A stretch of DNA of 64,000 nt, taken from the NCBI GenBank assembly GCA_023444055.1, contig JAEZRV010000064.1, forward strand, positions 22,881-86,880, read 5' to 3'. Positions 8,810 through 17,853 of this stretch are shown one piece after another. Source of the stretch: Bacillota bacterium (GTDB lineage Bacteria > Bacillota > Clostridia > Acetivibrionales > DSM-1351). Under the pieces are notes generated by a model. The model had not been told where the DNA came from. It saw only the letters and a program-made list of their open reading frames with translations, and did not search any database. The number at the start of each line of letters is the position of its first letter. Within the stretch, counting starts at the first letter, position 1. The position numbers were made by a program, and so were the translations under genes.

Positions 8810-10198
8810 ATGGCAGACTTTAGCATAAGAGATTTAGAGTATTGGAATGAATGTATTGAAAAGCTGGCAAAGGATTGTGGTTTAGATTACTATAATCAAG
8901 AGTTTGAAATAATAAACTATGAAGACATGATTGGTTATGAGTCCTATATAGGGATGCCTTCTCACTACCCCCATTGGAGCTATGGAAAGTCCTATGAAAG
9001 AATTAAAACTTTGCATAAATACAATTTGACAGGTTTGCCATATGAAATGGTTATTAACTCTAATCCTTGTATTGCATATCTAATGAAGGATAACTCACTG
9101 CTTGTACAAGTATTAACGATTGCTCATGTATATGCTCACAATGATTTCTTTAAAAACAATAGACTTTTTAAGATAGGAACAAAGGCAGAGTATGTTATTG
9201 AAATGTTTAAAAATCATGCAAACCGCATTAGAGACTATATTTCTGACCCTAGCATAGGATATGTGCGAGTTGAAAAAATACTAAATGCTGCACATGCGGT
9301 AAAGCTTCAGACAGAAAGGATAGTTGAATTTCAGAATAGAAGAGAAGGAAAAAAAGAACCAAAGTTTGCAGTAACAGAAAATAAAAAAGAGTTCCCAAAC
9401 CTAGAGAGATATTCGAGCAGCCAAGCTGAAGATGATAAAAATCTCGGGCAGATAGATGAAAGATTCCTTTTAAAACCTGAAGAAGATCTTTTAAAATTTA
9501 TAATTGAAAATGGAAGACTTCAGGATTGGGAGAAGGATATATTGTCTATAGTAAGAGAGGAAGCGCAGTACTTTATTCCACAGATTGAAACAAAAATTAT
9601 GAATGAAGGTTGGGCTAGTTTTTGGCACTATAATATATTAAATAAGCTTGAATTACCTCAGAATATGCATTTGGAATTTTTGAGAAGGCATAATGAAGTA
9701 ATAAGACCCTTGAAGTCAAGCATTAATCCTTATTATATAGGTTTTAAAATATTTGAAAACCTTAATAATAAATTTGGTTCAGAGAAAATATTTGAGGTTA
9801 GGGAAACTGAAAGGGATCAATCCTTTATAAGAAGATATTTAAATAAGGAACTCTGCAGTGAAATGAATCTATTTGAATATATTACAGCAGGAAATGATTA
9901 TATGGTTTCAGAGGTTTCTGATGATGAGGGGTGGAAAATAGTTAGGGAGACTTTGTGTAATACAGTTGGTATTGGAAGTGTTCCAACAATTTTTGTCAGT
10001 GATTGGAATAAGAAAGATAATACACTAGTCTTAAAGCATGAATTTGATGGCCGCGAGCTGGAATTGGGGTATGCATATGAAACTTTAAAGCATATTGTAG
10101 ATCTTTGGAATGGAAAAGTTTCGCTTGCAACGCAGCTGGAAGGAAAGCAAAAAATCATAAATTGTGATGAGTCAAAAAGGATCTCGTTATATGGTTAA
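8810..10198 (+). CDS. spoVR: Stage V sporulation protein R family
   Basis: A 462-aa SpoVR family protein, of normal length. Recognisable family segments include SHYPHWSYGKSYER near residue 45, the VYAHNDFFKNN stretch near 105-115, and NEGWASFWHYNILN in the middle. In B. subtilis SpoVR is needed for proper spore cortex formation; its biochemistry is unclear. The SD GGAGG overlaps the end of yhbH. It is followed by an intrinsic terminator at 10259-10287. Confidence 0.95.
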   Translation: MADFSIRDLEYWNECIEKLAKDCGLDYYNQEFEIINYEDMIGYESYIGMPSHYPHWSYGKSYERIKTLHKYNLTGLPYEMVINSNPCIAYLMKDNSLLVQVLTIAHVYAHNDFFKNNRLFKIGTKAEYVIEMFKNHANRIRDYISDPSIGYVRVEKILNAAHAVKLQTERIVEFQNRREGKKEPKFAVTENKKEFPNLERYSSSQAEDDKNLGQIDERFLLKPEEDLLKFIIENGRLQDWEKDILSIVREEAQYFIPQIETKIMNEGWASFWHYNILNKLELPQNMHLEFLRRHNEVIRPLKSSINPYYIGFKIFENLNNKFGSEKIFEVRETERDQSFIRRYLNKELCSEMNLFEYITAGNDYMVSEVSDDEGWKIVRETLCNTVGIGSVPTIFVSDWNKKDNTLVLKHEFDGRELELGYAYETLKHIVDLWNGKVSLATQLEGKQKIINCDESKRISLYG

Positions 10199-10258
10199 TA
10201 ACTCGAAAGTATACCATCCATAGTTCATTGAGTGTGACAATTTAGAGAGTTTTTTATG

Positions 10259-10287
10259 AAAGCGGTGTTAGCAAAACATCGCTTTTT
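10259..10287 (+). terminator. Intrinsic terminator after spoVR
   Basis: AAAGCGGTGTT pairs with AACATCGCTTT (11 bp including one G-U), with a 5-nt loop, followed by a T run. It ends the prkA-yhbH-spoVR unit. Confidence 0.85.
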
Positions 10288-10354
10288 ACATAAGCAATAA
10301 AAGCGAAGGAAATATAAAAAACTAAACTCTAGTTGAGATAATTTTAGTATTTTG

Positions 10355-10381
10355 TTAGCACTCTTATTAATTGAGTGCTAA
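10355..10381. promoter_or_regulatory. CIRCE element (HrcA operator) upstream of htpG
   Basis: TTAGCACTC, 9 nt, then GAGTGCTAA: a perfect match to the CIRCE inverted repeat bound by the heat-shock repressor HrcA. It lies about 155-180 nt upstream of htpG and just upstream of a sigma-A-like promoter (10389-10417). Confidence 0.95.
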
Positions 10382-10388
10382 AAAATAC

Positions 10389-10417
10389 TTGAAATTTTTC
10401 GCTATAAGAGGTATATT
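10389..10417 (+). promoter_or_regulatory. Sigma-A-like promoter of htpG
   Basis: TTGAAA (10389-10394), a 17-nt spacer and TATATT (10412-10417). The CIRCE site ends 7 nt before the -35 box, so HrcA would sit just upstream of or touching RNA polymerase rather than over the start site. Confidence 0.55.
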
Positions 10418-10475
10418 ATTACTATCATATTATTTGAAGCATAGACTTGCTTAATAATTAATTAATATTATCAAA

Positions 10476-10535
10476 AAGGAGGATCGAGTCCATTCCAGGA
10501 CGTTAGTGCCAAAGCGGGGGTTGGACATGATTATT
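10476..10535 (+). promoter_or_regulatory. htpG leader: distant SD and complementary arms
   Basis: A strong SD, AAGGAGG (10476-10482), is followed not by a start codon but by GTCCA (10488-10492), 29 nt, then its complement TGGAC (10522-10526), and ATG at 10536. The layout resembles the purL and gerB2 leaders. The sequence also contains GGGGG at about 10516-10520, which could act as a second SD for ATG 10527. Five base pairs alone are weak evidence. Confidence 0.35.
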
Positions 10536-12446
10536 ATGGGACAAGAAAAGGGAAACATATCTATTAATACGGAAAATATTTTTCCAATAATAAAAAAGTG
10601 GCTGTATTCTGAAAAGGATATTTTTATAAGAGAGCTTGTATCAAATGCTAGTGATGCAATCAATAAACTAAAAAAGCTAGATGCAATGGGTGAAGCGGAA
10701 CTGCCAGAAGAAAATAAGTATGAAGTTAAGGTCATTGTCAATAAAAATGATAAAACAATAAAGGTTTTAGATAATGGTTTGGGAATGACTGGAGAAGAGG
10801 TAAAGAAATATATTAATCAGATAGCATTTTCAGGTGCTGTAGACTTTATTGAGAAGTATAAGGACAAGTCTGATGATGGCCAGATAATTGGACACTTTGG
10901 ATTAGGATTCTATTCAGCATTTATGGTATCAGAGCGTGTACAAATAGAAACATTATCGTATCAAAAGGGTGCAACTGCAGTTAAATGGGTAAGTGATGGC
11001 GGTACAGAATTTGAAATGTCAGATTCAGATAAGACAGAAAGAGGTACATTAATTACTCTATACTTAACTGATGATAGTCTTGAATTTGTTGATGAATATA
11101 AAATGAGACAAACTCTTGAAAAATATTTTGCATTTTTACCTATTGAACTTTATTTAGAAGATGCTGCAAAAGAACCTGAAAAGGTAGAGGAGAAGCCAGC
11201 TGAAGCTTCTGGAGATGATAAAAGTGAGGAAAAAGCTGAACCGATAGCTCCAAAGCCTCTCAACGATACAAAACCATTATGGCTTAAAAACCCAAAGGAT
11301 TGTACAGACGAAGAGTACAAGCAGTTCTATACAAAGGTATTCCACGATTTTAATGAACCACTTTTCTGGATTCACTTGAACATGGATTATCCATTTAATT
11401 TAAAGGGTATTTTATATTTCCCTAAATTAAAGCATGAATTTGAAACAATGGAAGGTCAAATAAAGCTCTACTACAACCAAGTATTCGTTGCTGACAATAT
11501 TAAAGAAGTAATTCCTGATTTCTTAATGCTCTTAAAGGGTGTATTGGATTGTCCAGATTTACCTTTAAATGTATCAAGAAGCTTCTTGCAGAATGATGGA
11601 TATGTGAATAAGATATCTACACATATTACAAAGAAGGTTGCTGACAAACTAACTTCTATTTTTGAAAATGACCGTGAAAGCTATGACAAATATTGGAGTG
11701 ACATAAATCCATTTGTTAAGTATGGCTGTATTAGAGAAGACAAATTCTATGATAGAGTAAAGGACATAATTATTTACAAATCAACTAAGGGTGGGTATGT
11801 AACTCTAAATGAATATCTTGAAAATAACAAGGAGAAGCATGAAAACAAGGTGTTCTACGTATCAGATGAAAATCAGCAGGCACAGTATATAAAGCTGTTT
11901 AATGAAAATGATATGGAAGCAGTTATTCTATCAACCATGATTGACAATCACTTTATGTCATTAATTGAAAGTAAAGTAACAGGAGTTCAATTTAACAGAA
12001 TTGATGCTGATATATCAGCTAACATGAAGCAGGAGAATACCGGAATTGCTGAAGCAGATGTAAGCTATCTTGAAACACTGTTTAAAGAGACTATAAATGA
12101 TGAAAAACTAAAGATACAGGTTGAAGCACTGAAAAATGATTCTATTCCTGCAGTTGTTCTACTATCTGAACACTCTAGAAGAATGCAGGAAATGAGCAAA
12201 ATGTATGGTGGCGGCATGGATATGAGCAGCATGTTCCCTAAAGAACAGACACTTGTACTAAATTCATCAAACAAGCTTGTTAAGGCAGTTATTGATTTGC
12301 AAAACAATGAATCAAAGAAGGAAGATGTTAAGCTAATTAGTGAGCACATATATGACTTAGCAATGATGAGCCATCAGCCATTGGATTCAGAAGCAATGTC
12401 AAAATTTATTGCTAGAAGCAATGAAATATTAATGAAGTTGGTGTAA
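10536..12446 (+). CDS. htpG: Molecular chaperone HtpG (Hsp90)
   Basis: A 636-aa cytosolic ATP-dependent chaperone. The GHKL ATPase domain shows SNASDAINKLKKL near residue 35, DNGLGMTGEE near 80 and GHFGLGFYSAFMVS near 120. The middle and C-terminal domains follow, with LNVSRSFLQND. A charged Glu/Lys-rich linker separates the first two domains. I chose ATG 10536 (MGQEKGNISINTENIF) because clostridial HtpG proteins start near here; ATG 10527 and GTG 10506 are in frame. It is monocistronic, preceded by a CIRCE element, and ends at a hairpin terminator. Confidence 0.95.
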   Translation: MGQEKGNISINTENIFPIIKKWLYSEKDIFIRELVSNASDAINKLKKLDAMGEAELPEENKYEVKVIVNKNDKTIKVLDNGLGMTGEEVKKYINQIAFSGAVDFIEKYKDKSDDGQIIGHFGLGFYSAFMVSERVQIETLSYQKGATAVKWVSDGGTEFEMSDSDKTERGTLITLYLTDDSLEFVDEYKMRQTLEKYFAFLPIELYLEDAAKEPEKVEEKPAEASGDDKSEEKAEPIAPKPLNDTKPLWLKNPKDCTDEEYKQFYTKVFHDFNEPLFWIHLNMDYPFNLKGILYFPKLKHEFETMEGQIKLYYNQVFVADNIKEVIPDFLMLLKGVLDCPDLPLNVSRSFLQNDGYVNKISTHITKKVADKLTSIFENDRESYDKYWSDINPFVKYGCIREDKFYDRVKDIIIYKSTKGGYVTLNEYLENNKEKHENKVFYVSDENQQAQYIKLFNENDMEAVILSTMIDNHFMSLIESKVTGVQFNRIDADISANMKQENTGIAEADVSYLETLFKETINDEKLKIQVEALKNDSIPAVVLLSEHSRRMQEMSKMYGGGMDMSSMFPKEQTLVLNSSNKLVKAVIDLQNNESKKEDVKLISEHIYDLAMMSHQPLDSEAMSKFIARSNEILMKLV

Positions 12447-12486
12447 ACGAGTAATGGTTAGGTATTAACTGTTTTGTCTAAAAAAT

Positions 12487-12530
12487 AAAAGGTATAATTT
12501 CTATATGAACTATAGGATTATGCCTTTTAC
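12487..12530 (+). terminator. Terminator after htpG
   Basis: AAAAGGTATAAT pairs with ATTATGCCTTTT (one G-U), with an inner CTATA/TATAG stem. A moderately T-rich tail follows. Confidence 0.65.
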
Positions 12531-12636
12531 TTATTACATTATTTTTTTATAACTGATAATATAAGAAATATTTTGCTTGCTCTGCCCGAAAACGAAAGAC
12601 AATCTAGCTCTAAGTTATATTTCTTTATTCACAAAA

Positions 12637-12674
12637 GAACACCTCAAATTTTCTAGTAAAAATTTGAGGTGTTC
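12637..12674 (-). terminator. Terminator after acyl-CoA synthetase gene
   Basis: GAACACCTCAAATTTT is the perfect complement of the downstream arm ending at 12674 (about 16 bp with a short loop). On the minus strand it is followed by TTTTGT. It ends the XRE-cupin/acyl-CoA synthetase transcript. Confidence 0.85.
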
Positions 12675-12693
12675 AAATTTGCATTTTAATAAA

Positions 12694-14355
12694 TTACTTC
12701 TTAGTTTCGTCAGTTTCTCTTATTTCTACACGTCTTATCTTTCCGCTTATAGTCTTAGGAAGTTCAGTTACAAACTCTATTATTCTTGGATACTTATAAG
12801 GAGCAGTTACATTTTTTACATGTTCTTGAAGTTCCTTAACAAGTTCTTTACTTGGGGAGTAATTCTTTGCGAGAACAACTGTAGCTTTTACGATCTGTCC
12901 TCTTACCTCATCAGGAACAGCTGTTATAGCACATTCTAGTACAGCAGGGTGCTCTAATAATGCACTTTCAACCTCAAAAGGCCCTATTCTGTAACCAGAG
13001 CTCTTGATTACATCATCGGCTCTGCCGACAAACCAGAAATAACCTTCTTCATCACGCCAAGCCAAATCACCAGTATAGTAAATATCATCATGCCAAACTT
13101 TATTAGTTAAAGTTGCATCTCTATAATATCCACCAAACATTCCAGCAGGTTTCATCTTATCTGTACGTATAACAATCTGACCTTCTTCACCGATTTGACA
13201 TGAATTGCCATTGTCGTCTATTAAATCAATATCATAGCCGGGTGATGCTTTGCCCATAGAACCTGGTTTTGCTTCTGTCCATTTAGTTATAGATAGAACA
13301 ACAGTTAATTCTGTTTGACCAAATCCTTCTTTAAGTTCAATACCAGTTGCCTTATAGAACTGGGTAAACACCTCGGGATTTAAAGGTTCTCCTGCAACTA
13401 CACAGTATTTTAGAGAACTTAAATCATACTTTGTAAGATCTTCTTTTATAAAGAATCTATATATTGTTGGTGGTGCACAGAAGGTGGTTATTTTATGATT
13501 AGAAATAACTTCAAGCATGTTTTGTGCATTAAATTTATCAAAATCATATACAAATACAGCACTGCCTGATAACCATTGACCATAGATTTTACCCCAAACT
13601 GCTTTTGCCCAGCCAGTATCAGCAACTGTAAGGTGTAAGCCACCATCGATTACATTTTGCCAGTATTTAGCAGTATAAATATGACCTAACGGATAAACAT
13701 AGTCATGCTGCACCATTTTTGGCATACCTGTAGTTCCAGAAGTAAAATATAATAAGGATATATCATTATTGTGTGAGGCTTGATCACCTGTGGGTCTTTC
13801 AAAAACATTTGACGCTTCATCAACAGACTTTGTAAAGTCTATCCATCCATCTTTACTATCACAAATTAACGCTTTGTGTAAAAGAGATGGACAGTCTTTT
13901 TGTGCATCCTCAACATTTTGTATAACTTCAGGATCTGATACACATACAATCATTTTTATATCAGCTGCATTAAATCTGTATACGTAATCTTTTTTAGTTA
14001 AAAGATGTGTAGCTGGTATTGTTATAGCTCCTAACTTGTGCAACGCAAGAATACTGAACCAAAATTCATATCTCCTTTTTAAAACAAGCATAACAGGGTC
14101 ACCCCTCTTAATGCCTATAGATTTAAAGAAGTTTGCAGTTTTATCGCTGTATTCTTTGAGCTGTCCGAATGTAAATGTAGCTTCTGCACCAGATTCATCA
14201 CACCATACGATAGCTACTCTATTAGGCTCTGTTTTTGCGTATTCATCAACTACGTCATACGCAAAATTAAAATTTTCAGGTATATTTACATGGTAGTTTT
14301 CAACAAGATCTTCATGTGAAGAAAATTCTACCTTTGATAGATATTTTTCTAACAT
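12694..14355 (-). CDS. AMP-forming acyl-CoA synthetase
   Basis: A 553-aa member of the ANL superfamily that activates a carboxylic acid to acyl-AMP and then acyl-CoA. Visible motifs: P-loop YFTSGTTGMPK near residue 205; GEPLNPEVF and the EGFGQTE substrate/adenylate region; YYTGDLAWRDEEGYFWFVGR; the hinge and CoA region GYRIGPFEVESA; and the C-terminal catalytic Lys in PKTISGKIRR. The layout is closest to acetyl/medium-chain (MACS) synthetases; the substrate is not decidable. It lies 17 nt downstream of an XRE-cupin regulator gene. SD GGGGG before ATG. Confidence 0.93.
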   Translation of the reverse strand: MLEKYLSKVEFSSHEDLVENYHVNIPENFNFAYDVVDEYAKTEPNRVAIVWCDESGAEATFTFGQLKEYSDKTANFFKSIGIKRGDPVMLVLKRRYEFWFSILALHKLGAITIPATHLLTKKDYVYRFNAADIKMIVCVSDPEVIQNVEDAQKDCPSLLHKALICDSKDGWIDFTKSVDEASNVFERPTGDQASHNNDISLLYFTSGTTGMPKMVQHDYVYPLGHIYTAKYWQNVIDGGLHLTVADTGWAKAVWGKIYGQWLSGSAVFVYDFDKFNAQNMLEVISNHKITTFCAPPTIYRFFIKEDLTKYDLSSLKYCVVAGEPLNPEVFTQFYKATGIELKEGFGQTELTVVLSITKWTEAKPGSMGKASPGYDIDLIDDNGNSCQIGEEGQIVIRTDKMKPAGMFGGYYRDATLTNKVWHDDIYYTGDLAWRDEEGYFWFVGRADDVIKSSGYRIGPFEVESALLEHPAVLECAITAVPDEVRGQIVKATVVLAKNYSPSKELVKELQEHVKNVTAPYKYPRIIEFVTELPKTISGKIRRVEIRETDETKK

Positions 14356-14372
14356 TTAATTTTCCCCCTACA

Positions 14373-14930
14373 TTACTTAAGAATTATTGCTAAAAATTTG
14401 GCTTGCTTTCCGTTTAAGGCTTTCATACCATGATTTGCAGAAGAATCAAAATATACTGAATCTCCTTCTTCTAAAATAAGTTCATGGCCATTTATTATTA
14501 TTTCTACAGTTCCTTCAAGTACATAATTGAACTCTTGACCTTGGTGAGAATTGTTATGAACCTCACTCTTTTTTAATTCAGCAGGAACAGTGACAATAAA
14601 TGGTTCTGCCTTTTTACCGATAAAATTATTAGCTAGATTGTGATATTTATAATCTTCTCTTCTTTCTACACTAGCACCTTTTCCTTTTCTTACGACCTGA
14701 TAAGTGTGGAGCTTTGGAGCATCACCAGTGAGTATAGCTGAAAGCTCAACTTTAAACTTATTTGCTATTTGATAAAGAAAACTAACTGGTATATCAGTGT
14801 CGCCACTTTCATATGCTCGGTAGGTTTCCTCGGGGATTTTTAGCTCATTAGCAAGAGTCTGAATTGATATCTCTGATATTTCTCTCAAGTCCTTAATTCT
14901 TGATGCAATTAGCTTTATTTGTTCAGACAT
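14373..14930 (-). CDS. XRE-family regulator with cupin sensor domain
   Basis: A 185-aa protein. The N-terminal helix-turn-helix (residues about 5-65; LANELKIPEETYRAYESG) is followed by a C-terminal cupin_2 barrel (about 110-185; NSHQGQEFNYVLEGTVEIII, then GDSVYFDSS, then HGMKALN). XRE-cupin proteins usually control the neighbouring metabolic gene in response to a small molecule. Here the neighbour is the co-transcribed acyl-CoA synthetase, so it probably regulates this operon. SD AAGG upstream. Confidence 0.9.
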   Translation of the reverse strand: MSEQIKLIASRIKDLREISEISIQTLANELKIPEETYRAYESGDTDIPVSFLYQIANKFKVELSAILTGDAPKLHTYQVVRKGKGASVERREDYKYHNLANNFIGKKAEPFIVTVPAELKKSEVHNNSHQGQEFNYVLEGTVEIIINGHELILEEGDSVYFDSSANHGMKALNGKQAKFLAIILK

Positions 14931-15015
14931 AAAATCACCTTCCTATTTTTTCATATAATTTATTTTATTAATGCTATTATCTTTGCCACCAACACTATCA
15001 AAAATCCACATTTGG

Positions 15016-15072
15016 AGTTTTGTTGCACGAAATCGCATCATGTTTGTACAAAGTTGTTTCTCGAGCTAGCCT
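15016..15072 (-). repeat. Structured repeat, diverged copy R6 (modules 3-4)
   Basis: Read on the minus strand, this stretch matches the module-3 core of the 63.5-64 kb repeat: AGCTCGA, then TTTGT.CAAACATG, then ATTTCG.GC, with scattered substitutions. The hairpin arms are weakened, so it looks like an old copy. It lies upstream of the XRE-cupin gene. I see no gene elsewhere in 14931-15436. Confidence 0.55.
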
Positions 15073-15436
15073 CCGAACCCAAACGATCGTCCATTCATCG
15101 GATTTTAACTGATAGTAATTGATATAGAAGTATGTATTAAAATTCGTACATATATAGAACCTATAATAACATATAAAAATAATGACTGTAAATCCTGTTT
15201 ATTACCTTTTTAATTGTATATTTTAACGATTACGACCTAATTTTATTCTAAAAAAGGTAGTCAATTTAAATAAGTCACACAAAACGTTAAAAATAAAACG
15301 TGTATACCAAATATTTTTGTTTACACAAAAAAAGTAAAGAAAAATCCCGAAGAACAAAATATTATAGATATTACATAGATAATATGATAGTATATAAGAG
15401 ACGGAATACATTTACTTGCTAGGAGGTCTGATAGAT

Positions 15437-16681
15437 ATGTCTAATAGTAAAAAGATTTTAATTATTGTTTTAGCTGGTATATTATTGACTTGCTTTGGTA
15501 TAGTGGGGAGCTTGACTTTGAATTTACCACCATTAATATATCCCCTTATTTCTGGGGTTATTATTATTTTAATCGGGGCTTTTTTCTTTATTTCAGTTAG
15601 CTTACCTTTAAAGACCCTTGGAAAAGTTGTAGAAAGAACAGCTAACTTTGACTTATCTCATGACAAAACATATAACAAAATTAAACTAAGAAAAGATGAA
15701 ATTGGTTTTCTTGCCCAAAATCTCTCATTAGCAAGAATTGCATTAAGAGATATGCTAGGATTAATGCAAGAAACGGCTAATCACCTAATAAATAATACTC
15801 AAGAAGTAGAGGATATGACATTTGACTTAAAAGATAAAACAGATGATACACTGCTTACTACTGAGCATATTTCAGCTTCTATGCAGCAATCCGCAACAAC
15901 TACCTTTCAAATTAGCAATAGTACCCAAGAGATAATGCAAAACATTAATTTGATATCTCAAAATTCTGAAAAAGGGGCATCTTCTGCTAATTCGATAAGT
16001 GAGCGTGCAAGCGAAATTAAGGAAAGTGCAATATTGTCAGCGAAAAATGCTAACAATATTTATGTTAATGTAAAGCAACAGCTTCAAACAGCTATGGAGC
16101 AAGCAGCCGCAGTTTCACAAATAGAATTACTTGCTCAAGCTATACTTCAAATTACTGAGCAGACGAATTTATTATCACTAAATGCTGCAATTGAAGCTGC
16201 TCGAGCAGGAGAAGCTGGTAAGGGCTTTGCAGTTGTAGCTGACGAAATTAGAAAGCTGGCAGATCAGTCATCAAAAACTGCATCTGACATCCAGAAAGTA
16301 GTGCAGACGGTTAATGAGTCAGTGAATGCACTAACTGGAAGTGCTGGAGTCTTATTAGACTTTATGGATAAAGAAGTACTTAATGATTATCAAAAATTAA
16401 TTGAAACTGGAGAACAGTATTATACAGATTCTATACAATTTAGTACGATGATGAATGAATTTAATGATTCCTCAATAGCTATGAACCAGTCAATTTCAAC
16501 CATTGTGGGTGCGCTTGAGCAGGTTTCAGAAAGTGTTAATGACAGTGCAAATGGTGTTGCTTCAATATCAATTAAGACTGCTGAAGTAGCAACTAAAGTT
16601 TCGGACGTTAAGAATTCAGCACAAAATAATTTGGTTTCGTCTAAAAAGTTAAAAGACCAAGTTTCAAAATTTACTTTATAA
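15437..16681 (+). CDS. Methyl-accepting chemotaxis protein lacking a large sensor domain
   Basis: A 414-aa protein. Two transmembrane helices (residues about 6-25 and 33-52) are joined by a very short loop, so there is no extracellular sensor domain. A HAMP-like region follows (about 55-105). The signalling domain shows the conserved hairpin tip with EQTNLLSLNAAIEAARAGE and GKGFAVVADEIRKLA. It presumably reports a membrane or cytoplasmic signal to CheA. I chose ATG 15437 because AGGAGG lies 10 nt upstream. It is followed about 100 nt later by an HD-GYP gene. Confidence 0.9.
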   Translation: MSNSKKILIIVLAGILLTCFGIVGSLTLNLPPLIYPLISGVIIILIGAFFFISVSLPLKTLGKVVERTANFDLSHDKTYNKIKLRKDEIGFLAQNLSLARIALRDMLGLMQETANHLINNTQEVEDMTFDLKDKTDDTLLTTEHISASMQQSATTTFQISNSTQEIMQNINLISQNSEKGASSANSISERASEIKESAILSAKNANNIYVNVKQQLQTAMEQAAAVSQIELLAQAILQITEQTNLLSLNAAIEAARAGEAGKGFAVVADEIRKLADQSSKTASDIQKVVQTVNESVNALTGSAGVLLDFMDKEVLNDYQKLIETGEQYYTDSIQFSTMMNEFNDSSIAMNQSISTIVGALEQVSESVNDSANGVASISIKTAEVATKVSDVKNSAQNNLVSSKKLKDQVSKFTL

Positions 16682-16782
16682 ATTTAATACACTTAAAAGA
16701 CCTTTTTTATACCAAGTAGTATTTTTCTTAATTAAAATTACTTTATTTATGATTTGAGTTTAACTTAAGGTAGGTGCTATAT

Positions 16783-17835
16783 ATGTTAAATAACTATGTA
16801 AAGGTTAACGAAGATATCATAGGTAGCTTATTAAGCAATGATGTATATACTTCATTGGGAAATATGGTCGTGCCGAAAGATACATTAATTACAAAGTATA
16901 TACTTAATAAGTTGCTTAAATTTGGAATTGAAAAAGTTAGTACTTACAAGATTAATACTATTTCTAGAAATGATGATTACATAAAAAGAAATGATATAAA
17001 TGATACTCAGAAGAAATATATTGAATATGCTAACAACGCAAAGCGGTTGCTTCAAGACTTGGCTTCTGGAAAACAATTAAATTTAAATATTGTTGAATCT
17101 ATTTCAGAGAATTTATATAGCAAACTCAATGATTGTGGTTCTCTTATTGATTGCGTTAATTCAGTTAGAATTGCTGATGAATATACATATTCACATATGA
17201 TTAACGTGTCTATCTATTCCATGCTTATTGCTAGATGGATGGGAATGAGCAAAGAGCAGGTAAAGGATGTTGTCATGGCAGGAATTCTTCATGATGTGGG
17301 AAAATCACGTATTCCATTAGAAATTTTGAATAAAAAAGGTTCATTGACTGAAAGCGAATTTAAAATAATGAAAAAGCATACAGTGTATGGCTTTGAGATT
17401 ATAAAAGATAACAAATATATTAGCATGGATGTAAAAAGAGCCGTAGTAATGCATCATGAAAAAGAAAACGGTTTAGGTTATCCTTATGGAATAAAAGGCG
17501 ACCAAAAAAATGTATATGCAAAAATTCTGACAGTAGCTGACATATTTGATGCTATAACTTCAAATAGGGTTTATAAAAGAAGGCAAACACCATTTGCAGC
17601 ATTTAGAGAACTTGAACGCATTAAATATGATGTTGTTGACCCAATAGTAATGATGACTATGCTTTTTAATATGCCAAATTATTATATAGGTTCAAAAGTT
17701 AGAATGCAAAATGGTGAAATTGGAGAAGTTGTTTATGTGCCTAATCAGTGTGCGTATGCACCTGTAATAAAGGTAGATGAAAAGTTTTATGATTTTTCGA
17801 ACGAGGAAGAAGATTTGATAGTAGAATTTTTGTGA
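16783..17835 (+). CDS. HD-GYP domain phosphodiesterase
   Basis: A 350-aa protein with a C-terminal-half HD-GYP domain: LHDVGKSRIP near residue 170, KKHTVYGFEII, HHEKENGLGYPYG near 225, and VADIFDAITSNRVYK. HD-GYP proteins usually hydrolyse c-di-GMP, which links this gene to motility or surface attachment control. The N-terminal ~130 residues match the DUF3391-like region often attached to such proteins, though weakly. I chose ATG 16783 (SD AAGGTAGG); GTG 16774 is an alternative. Confidence 0.88.
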   Translation: MLNNYVKVNEDIIGSLLSNDVYTSLGNMVVPKDTLITKYILNKLLKFGIEKVSTYKINTISRNDDYIKRNDINDTQKKYIEYANNAKRLLQDLASGKQLNLNIVESISENLYSKLNDCGSLIDCVNSVRIADEYTYSHMINVSIYSMLIARWMGMSKEQVKDVVMAGILHDVGKSRIPLEILNKKGSLTESEFKIMKKHTVYGFEIIKDNKYISMDVKRAVVMHHEKENGLGYPYGIKGDQKNVYAKILTVADIFDAITSNRVYKRRQTPFAAFRELERIKYDVVDPIVMMTMLFNMPNYYIGSKVRMQNGEIGEVVYVPNQCAYAPVIKVDEKFYDFSNEEEDLIVEFL

Positions 17836-17853
17836 TGACTGTGAGGACATTAG

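Noticed and set aside
12577..12939. 120-codon plus-strand ORF
   Set aside because: It covers a terminator and the end of the acyl-CoA synthetase gene in antisense; codon content is a shadow.
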